The notes under the pieces were generated by a model that searched no databases, was not told the origin of the DNA, and saw only the letters and a list, made by a program, of their open reading frames with translations. Both the position numbers and the translations under genes were made by a program. DNA of 64,000 nucleotides from Taudactylus pleione. Taxonomy: Eukaryota; Chordata; Amphibia; Anura; Myobatrachidae. The stretch covers positions 1,401,501 through 1,465,500 of the forward strand of contig JAUIMM010000737.1 in assembly GCA_031769625.1 (NCBI GenBank), given 5' to 3'. This document shows positions 42,552-53,700 of this stretch, piece after piece. The stretch's first letter is position 1, and each line of letters begins with the position of its first letter.

Positions 42552-43794
42552 CTACCCCTCCTCCCTATAACATGCTCCTATTACTGAGAGGCTGTCTGAC
42601 ACTAGCACTCCTAGCTCAGTCCCCTCCTCCCTATAACATACTCCTATTACTGAGAGGCTGTCTGACACTAGCACTCCTAGCTCTGTCCCCTCCTCCCTAT
42701 AACAAGCTCCTATTACTGATAGGCTGTCTGACACTAGCACTCCTAGCTCAGTCCCCTCCTCCCTATAACAAGCTCCTATTACTGAGAGGCCGTCTGACAC
42801 TAGCACTCCTAGCTCAGTCCCCTCCTCCCTATAACATACTCCTATTACTGAGAGGCTGTCTGACACTAGCACTCCTAGCTCTGTCCCCTCCTCCCTATAA
42901 CAAGCTCCTATTACTGATAGGCTGTCTGACACTAGAACTCCTAGCTCAGTCCCCTCCTCCCTATAACAAGCTCCTATTACTGAGAGGCTGTCTGACACTA
43001 GCACTCCTAGCTCAGTCCCCTCCTCCCTATAACAAGCTCCTATTACTGATAGGCTGTCTGACACTAGCACTCCTAGCTCAGTCCCCTCCTCCCTATAACA
43101 AGCTCCTATTACTGATAGGCTGTCTGACACTAGAACTCCTAGCTCAGTCCCCTCCTCCCTATAACAAGCTCCTATTACTGAGAGGTTGTCTGACACTAGA
43201 ACTCCTAGCTCAGTCCACTCCTCCCTATAACATGCTCCTATTACTGAGAGGCCGTCTGACACTAGCACTCCTAGCTCAGTCCCCTCCTCCCTATAACAAG
43301 CTCCTGTTACTGAGAGGCTGTCTGACACTAGCACTCCTAGCTCTGTCCCCTCCTCCCTATAACAAGCTCCTATTACTGATAGGCTGTCTGACACTAGCAC
43401 TCCTAGCTCAGTCCCCTCCTCCCTATAACAAGCTCCTATTACTGATAGGCTGTCTGACACTAGAACTCCTAGCTCAGTCCCCTCCTCCCTATAACAAGCT
43501 CCTATTACTGAGAGGTTGTCTGACACTAGCACTCCTAGCTCAGTCCCCTCCTCCCTATAACATGCTCCTATTACTGATAGGCTGTCTGAGACTAGCACTC
43601 CTAGCTCAGTCCCCTCCTCCCTATAACATGCTCCTATTACTGAGTGGCTGTCTGACACTAGCACTCCTAGCTCTGTCCCCTCCTCCCTATAACAAGCTCC
43701 TATTACTGAGAGGTTGTCTGACACTAGAACTCCTAGCTCAGTCCCCTCCTCCCTATAACATGCTCCTATTACTGATAGGCTGTATGACACTAGC

Positions 43795-43820
43795 ACTCCT
43801 AGCTCCGATCCCCTCCTCCC
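43795..43820. repeat. 67-bp monomer (one-base insertion) in array 1
   Basis: At about 43,803-43,815 the sequence reads AGCTCCGATCCCC where neighbouring monomers read AGCTCTGTCCCC, so this unit has one extra base. A related AGCTCCGTCCCC monomer without the insertion follows at about 43,870. This is the only clear insertion found in array 1. It lies in the last kilobase before the array ends, where monomers are generally more divergent (for example GGCTGTATGAC and GGCTCTCTGAC). Confidence 0.85.
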
Positions 43821-44674
43821 TATAACATGCTCCTATTACTGATAGGATGTCTGACACTAGCACTCCTAGCTCCGTCCCCTCCTCCCTATAACAAGCTCCT
43901 ATTACTGATAGGTTGTCTGACACTAGAACTCCTAGCTCAGTCCCCTCCTCCCTATAACATGCTCCTATTACTGATAGGCTGTCTGACACTAGCACTCCTA
44001 GCTCAGTCCCCTCCTCCCTATAACAAGCTCCTATTACTGAGAGGTTGTCTGACACTAGCACTCCTAGCTCAGTCCCCTCCTCCCTATAACATGCTCCTAT
44101 TACTGATAGGCTGTCTGACACTAGCACTCCTAGCTCTGTCCCCTCCTCCCTATAACATGCTCCTATTACTGATAGGATGTCTGACACTAGCACTCCTAGC
44201 TCAGTCCCCTCCTCCCTATAACAAGCTCCTATTACTGATAGGCTGTCTGACACTAGCACTCCTAGCTCTGTCCCCTCCTCCCTATAACAAGCTCCTGTTA
44301 CTGAGAGGCCGTCTGACACTAGCACTCCTAGCTCTGTCCCCTCCTCCCTATAACATGCTCCTATTACTGATAGGCTCTCTGACACTAGCACTCCTAGCTC
44401 TGTCCCCTCCTCCCTATAACATGCTCCTATTACTGAGTGGCTGTCTGACACTAGCACTCCTAGCTCAGTCCCCTCCTCCCTATAACATGCTCCTATTACT
44501 GATAGGCTGTCTGACACTAGCACTCCTAGCTCTGTCCCCTCCTCCCTATAACATGCTCCTATTACTGAGTGGCTGTCTGACACTAGCACTCCTAGCTCAG
44601 TCCCCTCCTCCCTATAACAAGCTCCTATTACTGATAGGATGTCTGACACTAGCACTCCTAGCTCTGTCCCCTCC

Positions 44675-44685
44675 GCTTACCTCAG
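44675..44685 (-). promoter_or_regulatory. Candidate 5' splice donor (CTGAG|GTAAGC) at the array 1 boundary
   Basis: On the minus strand, bases 44,685 to 44,675 read CTGAGGTAAGC, matching the donor consensus MAG|GTRAGT at most positions. If used, the exon would be the CpG-rich spacer and the intron would begin with array 1 read in reverse. No convincing acceptor with a polypyrimidine tract was found upstream on the minus strand, so the spacer would have to be a first exon. This is a motif match only. A GTAAG sequence occurs by chance often enough that transcript evidence is needed. Confidence 0.3.
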
Positions 44686-44806
44686 GGTGGAAGGCGTGAC
44701 AGGACTGTGGGCGGCGTCTCAGTTTCTGGGATCTCATCCGTTCACACTTCACAGAAGCGTTATGTGCGGCGGAGTTAAGGAGACAACCAAGATAATTCAT
44801 GTCCAC
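44675..44806. other. Non-repetitive CpG-rich spacer between the two arrays
   Basis: About 130 bp with no similarity to either repeat separates array 1 from array 2. It holds about eight CpG dinucleotides, much denser than the flanking arrays, for example in GGGCGGCGTC and GTGCGGCGGAG. A short open frame of about 40 codons runs through it on the minus strand, but that length is expected by chance and I recognise no protein. On the minus strand the edge next to array 1 reads CTGAG followed by GTAAGC, a good vertebrate-type 5' splice donor. This could be a small exon or 5' untranslated segment of a host gene, or simply the original single-copy DNA into which the arrays grew. I see no promoter or poly(A) signal. 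Confidence 0.6.
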
Positions 44807-45059
44807 AGCTTACATGTTACAAGGAGGACGGTGACATACAGAGGAGGCCCTGTGACCTCTGCGTGTTATGAGTACGGTAAGAAGCTATAGGTCAGTATTA
44901 CATGGATGTATAAGGAGGACGGTGACATACAGAGGAGGCCCTGTGACCTCTGCGTGTTAGGGGTACAGTAAGAAGCTGTAGGTCAGTATTACATGGATGT
45001 ATAAGGAGGATGGTGACATACAGAAGAGGCCCTGTGACCTCTGCGTGTTAGGAGTACAG

Positions 45060-47900
45060 GAAGAAGATATAGGTCAGTATTACATGGATTTATAAGGAGG
45101 ATGGTGACATACATAGGAGGCCCTGGGACCTCTGAGTGTTAGGGGTACAGTAAGAAGCTATAGGTCAGTATTACATGGATGTATAACGAGATGGGGACAT
45201 ACAGAGGAGGCCCTGTGACCTATGCGTGTTAGGAGTACAGTAAGAAGCTATAGGTCAGTATTACATGGATGTATAAGGAGATGGTGACATACAGAGGAGG
45301 CCCTGTGACCTCTGAGTGTTAGGGGTACAGTAAGAAGCTATAGGTCAGTATTACATGGGTGTATAAGGAGGATGGTGACATACAGAGGAGGCCCTGTGAC
45401 CTCTGCGTGTTAGGAGTACGGTAAGAAGCTATAGGTCAGTATTACATGGATGTATAAGGAGGACGGTGACATACAGAGGAGGCCCTGTGACCTCTGCGTG
45501 TTAGGGGTACAGTAAGAAGCTATAGGTCAGTATTACATGGATGTATAAGGAGGACGGTGACATACAGAGGAGGCCCTGTGACCTCTGCGTGTTAGGGGTA
45601 CAGTAAGAAGCTATAGGTCAGTATTACATGGATGTATAAGGAGGATGGTGACATACAGAAGAGGCCCTGTGACCTCTGCGTGTGAGGAGTACAGTAAGAA
45701 GGTATAGGTCAGTATTACATGGATGTATAAGGAGGATGGTGACATACATAGGAGGCCCTGGGACCTCTGAGTGTTAGGGGTACAGTAAGAAGCTATAGGT
45801 CAGTATTACATGGATGTATAAGGAGATGGTGACATACAGAGGAGGCCCTGTGACCTCTGCGTGTTAGGAGTACAGTAAGAAGCTATAGGTCAGTATTACA
45901 TGGATGTATAAGGAGATGGTGACATACAGAGGAGGCCCTGTGACCTCTGAGTGTTAGGGGTACAGTAAGAAGCTATAGGTCAGTATTACATGGATGTATA
46001 AGGAGATGGTGACATACAGAGGAGGCCCTGTGACCTCTGAGTGTTAGGGGTACAGTAAGAAGCTATAGGTCAGTATTACATGGATGTATAAGGAGATGGT
46101 GACATACAGAGGAGGCCCTGTGACCTCTGCGTGTTAGGGGTACAGTAAGAAGCTATAGGTCAGTATTACATGGATGTATAAGGAGGATGGTGACATACAG
46201 AGGAGGCCCTGTGACCTCTGCGTGTTAGGGGTACAGTAAGAAGCTATAGGTCAGTATTACATGGATGTATAAGGAGGATGGTGACATACAGAGGAGGCCC
46301 TGTGACCTCTGCATGTTAGGGGTACAGTAAGAAGCTATAGGTCAGTATTACATGGATGTATAAGGAGGATGGTGACATACAGAAGAGGCCCTGTGACCTC
46401 TGCGTGTTAGGAGTACAGTAAGAAGGTATAGGTCAGTATTACATGGATGTATAAGGAGGATGGTGACATACATAGGAGGCCCTGGGACCTCTGAGTGTTA
46501 GGGGTACAGTAAGAAGCTATAGGTCAGTATTACATGGATGTATAAGGAGATGGTGACATACAGAGGAGGCCCTGTGACCTATGCGTGTTAGGAGTACAGT
46601 AAGAAGCTATAGGTCAGTATTACATGGATGTATAAGGAGATGGTGACATACAGAGGAGACCCTGTGACCTCTGCGTGTTAGGGGTACAGTAAGAAGCTAT
46701 AGGTCAGTATTACATGGATGTATAAGGAGATGGTGACATACAGAGGAGGCCCTGTGACCTCTGAGTGTTAGGGGTACAGTAAGAAGCTATAGGTCAGTAT
46801 TACATGGATGTATAAGGAGATGGTGACATACAGAGGAGGCTCTGTGACCTCTGCTTGTTAGGGGTACAGTAAGAAGCTATAGGTCAGTATTACATGGATG
46901 TATAAGGAGGATGGAGACATACAGAGGAGGCCCTGTGACCTCTGCGTGTTAGGGGTACAGTAAGAAGCTATAGGGCAGTATTACATGGATGTATAAGGAG
47001 GATGGTGACATACAGAAGAGGCCCTGTGACCTCTGCGTGTTAGGAGAACAGTAAGAAGGTATAGGTCAGTATTACATGGATGTATAAGGAGGATGGTGAC
47101 ATACATAGGAGGCCCTGGGACCTCTGAGTGTTAGGGGTACAGTAAGAAGCTATAGGTCAGTATTACATGGATGTATAAGGAGATGGTGACATACAGAGGA
47201 GGCCCTGTGACCTATGCGTGTTAGGAGTACAGTAAGAAGCTATAGGTCAGTATTACATGGATGTATAAGGAGATGGTGACATACAGAGGAGGCCCTGTGA
47301 CCTCTGCGTGTTAGGGGTACAGTAAGAAGCTATAGGTCAGTATTACATGGATGTATAAGGAGATGGTGACATACAGAGGAGGCCCTGTGACCTCTGAGTG
47401 TTAGGGTTTACAGTAAGAAGCTATAGGTCAGTTTTACATGGATGTATAAGGAGATGGTGACATACAGAGGAGGACTTGTGACCTCTGCGTGTTAGGGGTA
47501 CAGTAAGAAGCTATAGGTCAGTATTACATGGATGTATAAGGAGGATGGTGACATACAGAGGAGGCCCTGTGACCTCTGCGTGTTAGGGGTAAGGTAAGAA
47601 GCTATAGGTCAGTATTACATGGATGTATAAGGAGGATGGTGACATACAGAGGAGGCCCTGTGACCTCTGCGTGTTAGGAGTACAGTAAGAAGGTATAGGT
47701 CAGTATTACATGGATGTATAAGGAGGATGGTGACATACATAGGAGGCCCTGGGACCTGTGAGTGTGAGGGGTACAGTAAGAAGCTATAGGTCAGTATTAC
47801 ATGGATGTATAAGGAGATGGTGACATACAGAGGAGGCCCTGTGACCTCTGCGTGTTAGGAGTACAGTAAGAAGCTATAGGTCAGTATTACATGGATGTAT
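45060..47900. repeat. Nested 7-8-monomer period (about 634 bp) in array 2
   Basis: The variant CCCTGGGACC, preceded by ACATAGGAGG, appears at 45,121, 45,756, 46,480, 47,113 and 47,747. The spacings are 635, 724, 633 and 634 bp: seven monomers in three cases and eight in the other. Each occurrence is followed by a run of 90-bp GGAGATGG monomers and preceded by an AGAAGGTATAGG or AGAAGATATAGG monomer in most cycles, so the whole block is the repeated unit. The same blocks recur inside the larger 4,717-bp duplication (51,197 and following). Confidence 0.85.
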
Positions 47901-50797
47901 AAGGAGATGGTGACATACAGAGGAGGCCCTGTGACCTCTGAGTGTTAGGGGTACAGTAAGAAGCTATAGGTCAGTATTACATGGATGTATAAGGAGGATG
48001 GTGACATACAGAGGAGGCCCTGTGACCTCTGCGTGTTAGGGGTACAGTAAGAAGCTATAGGTCAGTATTACATGGATGTATAAGGAGGATGGTGACAAAC
48101 AGAGGAGGCCCTGTGACCTCTGCGTGTTAGGGGTACAGTAAGAAGCTATAGGTCAGTATTACAAGGATGTATAAGGAGGATGGTGACATACAGAGGAGGC
48201 CCTGTGACCTCTGCGTGTTAGGGGTACAGTAAGAAGCTATAGGTCAGTATTACATGGATGTATAAGGAGGATGGTGACATACAGAGGAGGCCCTGTGACC
48301 TCTGCGTGTTAGGAGTACAGTAAGAAGCTATAGGTCAGTATTACATGGATGTATAAGGAGGATGGTGACATACATAGAAGGCCCTGTGACCTCTGCGTGT
48401 TAGGGGTACAGTAAGAAGCTATAGGTCAGTATTACATGGATGTATAAGGAGGATGGTGACATACATAGGAGGCCCTGTGACCTCTGCGTGTTAGGAGTAC
48501 AGTAAGAAGCTATAGGTCAGTATTCAATGGATGTATAAGGAGGATGGTGACATACATAGGAGGTCCTGTGACCTCTGCGTGTTAGGGGTACAGTAAGAAG
48601 CTATAGGTCAGTATTACCTGGATGTATAAGGAGGAAGGTGACATACACAGGAGGCCCTGTGACCTCTGCGTGTTAGGAGTACAGTAAGAAGCTATAGGTC
48701 AGTATTACATGGATGTATAAGGAGTAAGGTGACATACAGAGGAGGCCCTGTGACCTCTGCGTGTTAGGGGTACAGTAAGAAGCTATAGGTCAGGATTACA
48801 TGGATGTATAAGGAGTATGGTGACATACATAGGAGGCCCTGTGACCTCTGCGTGTTAGGGGTACAGTAAGAAGCTATAGGTCAGGATTACATGGATGTAT
48901 AAGGAGTATGGTGACATACATAGGAGGCCCTGTGACCTCTGCGTGTTAGGGGTACAGTAAGAAGCTATAGGTCAGTATTACCTGGATGTATAAGGAGGAT
49001 GGTGACATACACAGGAGGCCCTGTGACCTCTGTGTGTTAGGGGTACAGTAAGAAGCTATAGGTCAGTATTACATGGATGTATAAGGAGGATGGTGACATA
49101 CATAGGAGGCCCTGTGACCTCTGCGTGTTAGGAGTACAGTAAGAAGCTATAGGTCAGTATTACATGGATGTATAAGGAGATGGTGACATACATAGGAGGC
49201 CCTGTGACCTCTGCGTGTTAGGGGTACAGTAAGAAGCTATAGGTCAGAATTACATGGATGTATAAGGAGGAAGGTGACATACATAGAAGGCCCTGTGACC
49301 TCTGCGTGTTAGGGGTACAGTAAGAAGCTATAGGTCAGTATTACATGGATGTATAAGGAGATGGTGACATATAGAGGAGGCCCTGTGACCTCTGTGTGTT
49401 AGGGGTACAGTAAGAAGCTATAGGTCAGTATTACATGGATGTATAAGGAGATGGTGACATACAGAGGAGGCCCTGTGACCTCTGCGTGTTAGCAGTACAG
49501 TAAGAAGCTATAGGTAATGTTACATGGATGTATAAGGAGGATGGTGACATACATAGGAGGCCCTGTGACCTCTGCATGTTAAGGGTACAGTAAGAAGCTT
49601 AAGGTTAGTGTTATATGGAGGTGTAAGGAGGATGGTGACATACAGAGGAGGCCCTGTGACCTCTGCGTGTTAGGAGTACAGTAAGAAGCTATAGGTCAGT
49701 ATTACTTGGATGTTTAAGGACATGGTGACATACAGAGGAGGCCCTGTGATCTCTGCGTGTTAGGGGTACGGTAAGAAGCTATAGGTCAGTATTACATGGA
49801 TGTATAAGGAGGATGGTGACATACAGAGGAGGCCCTGTGACCTCTGCGTGTTAGGGGTACAGTAAGAAGCTATAGGTCAGTATTACATGGATGTATAAGG
49901 AGGATGGTGACATACATAGGAGGCCCTGGGACCTCTGAGTGTTAGGGGTACAGTAAGAAGCTATAGGTCAGTATTACATGGATGTATAAGGAGTATGGTG
50001 ACATACAGAGGAGGCCCTGTGACCTCTGCGTGTTAGGAATACAGTAAGAAGCTATAGGTCAGTATTACATGGATGTATAAGGAGTATGGTGACATACAGA
50101 GGAGGCCCTGTGACCTCTGTGTGTTAGGGGTACAGTAAGAAGCTATAGGTCAGTATTACATGGATGTATAAGGAGGATGGTGACATACAGAGGAAGCCCT
50201 GTGACCTGTGCGTGTTAGGAGTACAGTAAGAAGCTATAGGTCAGTATTACATGGATGTATAAGGAGGATGGTGACATACAGAGGAAGCCCTGTGACCTCT
50301 GCGTGTTAGGAGTACAGTAAGAAGCTATAGGTCAGTATTACATGGATGTATAAGGAGGGTGGTGACATACAGAGGAGGCCCTGTGACCTCTGCTTGTTAG
50401 GAGTACAGTAAGAAGCTATAGGTCAGTATTACATGGATGTATAAGGAGGATGGTGACATACATAGGAGGCCCTGTGACCTCTGCGTGTTAGGGGTACAGT
50501 AAGAAGCTATAAATCAGTATTACATGGATGTATAAGGAGGATGGTGACATACAGAAGAGGCCCTATGACCTCTGCGTGTTAGGGGTACAGTATGAAGCTA
50601 TAGGTCAGTATTACATGGATGTATAAGGAGGATGGTGACATACGTAGGAGGCCCTGTGACCTCTGCGTGTTAGGGGTACAGTAAGAAGCTATAGGTCAGT
50701 ATTACATGGATGTATAAGGAGGATGGTGACATACAGAGGAGGCCCTGTGACCTCTGAGTGTTAGGGGTACAGTAAGAAGCTATAGGTCAGTATTACA
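46081..50797. repeat. 4,717-bp higher-order repeat of array 2, copy A
   Basis: This 52-monomer stretch matches 50,798-55,696. Several one-off variants fix the register at an offset of 4,717 bp: TTAGGGTTTACAG (47,401 and 52,118), TATTCAATGG (48,521 and 53,238), and AGAAGCTTAAGG (49,593 and 54,310). The last creates a HindIII site that I saw once per copy in this array. A few point differences separate the copies, for example GGATTTATAAGG in the second copy near 50,891 and GCGCGTTAGG in place of GCGTGTTAGG near 52,204. Confidence 0.92.
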
Positions 50798-53700
50798 TGG
50801 ATGTATAAGGAGATGGTGACATACAGAGGAGGCCCTGTGACCTCTGCGTGTTAGGGGTACAGTAAGAAGCTATAGGTCAGTATTACATGGATTTATAAGG
50901 AGGATGGTGACATACAGAGGAGGCCCTGTGACCTCTGCGTGTTAGGGGTACAGTAAGAAGCTATAGGTCAGTATTACATGGATGTATAAGGAGGATGGTG
51001 ACATACAGAGGAGGCCCTGTGACCTCTGCATGTTAGGGGTACAGTAAGAAGCTATAGGTCAGTATTACATGGATGTATAAGGAGGATGGTGACATACAGA
51101 AGAGGCCCTGTGACCTCTGCGTGTTAGGAGTACAGTAAGAAGGTATAGGTCAGTATTACATGGATGTATAAGGAGGATGGTGACATACATAGGAGGCCCT
51201 GGGACCTCTGAGTGTTAGGGGTACAGTAAGAAGCTATAGGTCAGTATTACATGGATGTATAAGGAGATGGTGACATACAGAGGAGGCCCTGTGACCTATG
51301 CGTGTTAGGAGTACAGTAAGAAGCTATAGGTCAGTATTACATGGATGTATAAGGAGATGGTGACATACAGAGGAGACCCTGTGACCTCTGCGTGTTAGGG
51401 GTACAGTAAGAAGCTATAGGTCAGTATTACATGGATGTATAAGGAGATGGTGACATACAGAGGAGGCCCTGTGACCTCTGAGTGTTAGGGGTACAGTAAG
51501 AAGCTATAGGTCAGTATTACATGGATGTATAAGGAGATGGTGACATACAGAGGAGGCTCTGTGACCTCTGCTTGTTAGGGGTACAGTAAGAAGCTATAGG
51601 TCAGTATTACATGGATGTATAAGGAGGATGGAGACATACAGAGGAGGCCCTGTGACCTCTGCGTGTTAGGGGTACAGTAAGAAGCTATAGGGCAGTATTA
51701 CATGGATGTATAAGGAGGATGGTGACATACAGAAGAGGCCCTGTGACCTCTGCGTGTTAGGAGTACAGTAAGAAGGTATAGGTCAGTATTACATGGATGT
51801 ATAAGGAGGATGGTGACATACATAGGAGGCCCTGGGACCTCTGAGTGTTAGGGGTACAGTAAGAAGCTATAGGTCAGTATTACATGGATGTATAAGGAGA
51901 TGGTGACATACAGAGGAGGCCCTGTGACCTATGCGTGTTAGGAGTACAGTAAGAAGCTATAGGTCAGTATTACATGGATGTATAAGGAGATGGTGACATA
52001 CAGAGGAGGCCCTGTGACCTCTGCGTGTTAGGGGTACAGTAAGAAGCTATAGGTCAGTATTACATGGATGTATAAGGAGATGGTGACATACAGAGGAGGC
52101 CCTGTGACCTCTGAGTGTTAGGGTTTACAGTAAGAAGCTATAGGTCAGTTTTACATGGATGTATAAGGAGATGGTGACATACAGAGGAGGACTTGTGACC
52201 TCTGCGCGTTAGGGGTACAGTAAGAAGCTATAGGTCAGTATTACATGGATGTATAAGGAGGATGGTGACATACAGAGGAGGCCCTGTGACCTCTGCGTGT
52301 TAGGGGTAAGGTAAGAAGCTATAGGTCAGTATTACATGGATGTATAAGGAGGATGGTGACATACAGAGGAGGCCCTGTGACCTCTGCGTGTTAGGAGTAC
52401 AGTAAGAAGGTATAGGTCAGTATTACATGGATGTATAAGGAGGATGGTGACATACATAGGAGGCCCTGGGACCTGTGAGTGTGAGGGGTACAGTAAGAAG
52501 CTATAGGTCAGTATTACATGGATGTATAAGGAGATGGTGACATACAGAGGAGGCCCTGTGACCTCTGCGTGTTAGGAGTACAGTAAGAAGCTATAGGTCA
52601 GTATTACATGGATGTATAAGGAGATGGTGACATACAGAGGAGGCCCTGTGACCTCTGAGTGTTAGGGGTACAGTAAGAAGCTATAGGTCAGTATTACATG
52701 GATGTATAAGGAGGATGGTGACATACAGAGGAGGCCCTGTGACCTCTGCGTGTTAGGGGTACAGTAAGAAGCTATAGGTCAGTATTACATGGATGTATAA
52801 GGAGGATGGTGACAAACAGAGGAGGCCCTGTGACCTCTGCGTGTTAGGGGTACAGTAAGAAGCTATAGGTCAGTATTACAAGGATGTATAAGGAGGATGG
52901 TGACATACAGAGGAGGCCCTGTGACCTCTGCGTGTTAGGGGTACAGTAAGAAGCTATAGGTCAGTATTACATGGATGTATAAGGAGGATGGTGACATACA
53001 GAGGAGGCCCTGTGACCTCTGCGTGTTAGGAGTACAGTAAGAAGCTATAGGTCAGTATTACATGGATGTATAAGGAGGATGGTGACATACATAGAAGGCC
53101 CTGTGACCTCTGCGTGTTAGGGGTACAGTAAGAAGCTATAGGTCAGTATTACATGGATGTATAAGGAGGATGGTGACATACATAGGAGGCCCTGTGACCT
53201 CTGCGTGTTAGGAGTACAGTAAGAAGCTATAGGTCAGTATTCAATGGATGTATAAGGAGGATGGTGACATACATAGGAGGTCCTGTGACCTCTGCGTGTT
53301 AGGGGTACAGTAAGAAGCTATAGGTCAGTATTACCTGGATGTATAAGGAGGAAGGTGACATACACAGGAGGCCCTGTGACCTCTGCGTGTTAGGAGTACA
53401 GTAAGAAGCTATAGGTCAGTATTACATGGATGTATAAGGAGTAAGGTGACATACAGAGGAGGCCCTGTGACCTCTGCGTGTTAGGGGTACAGTAAGAAGC
53501 TATAGGTCAGGATTACATGGATGTATAAGGAGTATGGTGACATACATAGGAGGCCCTGTGACCTCTGCGTGTTAGGGGTACAGTAAGAAGCTATAGGTCA
53601 GGATTACATGGATGTATAAGGAGTATGGTGACATACATAGGAGGCCCTGTGACCTCTGCGTGTTAGGGGTACAGTAAGAAGCTATAGGTCAGTATTACCT

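Larger units (their letters stand above)
1..44674. repeat. Satellite array 1: 66-bp tandem repeat, about 677 monomers
   Basis: A 66-bp unit repeats without interruption from the first base to 44,674, where the last monomer is cut off inside its pyrimidine tract. Read on the plus strand, each unit contains a pyrimidine-rich stretch (cccctcctccctat), a TATAACAAG or TATAACATG segment, CTATTACTGA, a variable GG(C/A/T)TGT or GGCCGT block, and CTGACACTAGCACTCCTAG. Almost all units are exactly 66 bp. The copy number comes from the array length after correcting for about two dozen short indels. Most variation is dimorphism at the same few sites, so neighbouring units are mosaics of shared variants, as expected from unequal exchange and gene conversion. 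There are no unique spacers, no inserted elements and no orientation switch. The left end lies outside the window. I do not recognise the repeat family by name. Confidence 0.98.

Noticed and set aside
1..44674. CRISPR array
   Set aside because: The repeats are directly adjacent with no unique spacers, unit-to-unit variation is at fixed dimorphic sites, and there are no cas-like genes.
44612..44806. 64-codon minus-strand open frame across the spacer
   Set aside because: Most of it is a short run in the spacer that then enters the satellite. No recognisable domain, and the length is within chance. Kept only as a possible exon, not as a CDS.
44675..44806. Transposon terminal sequence or insertion scar at the junction
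   Set aside because: No terminal inverted repeats, target-site duplication or poly(A) tail could be seen in or around the spacer.
44639..44890. 83-codon plus-strand open frame across the junction
   Set aside because: It starts inside the last 66-bp monomer and ends in the first 91-bp monomer, so it is a mosaic of three unrelated sequences with no known similarity.
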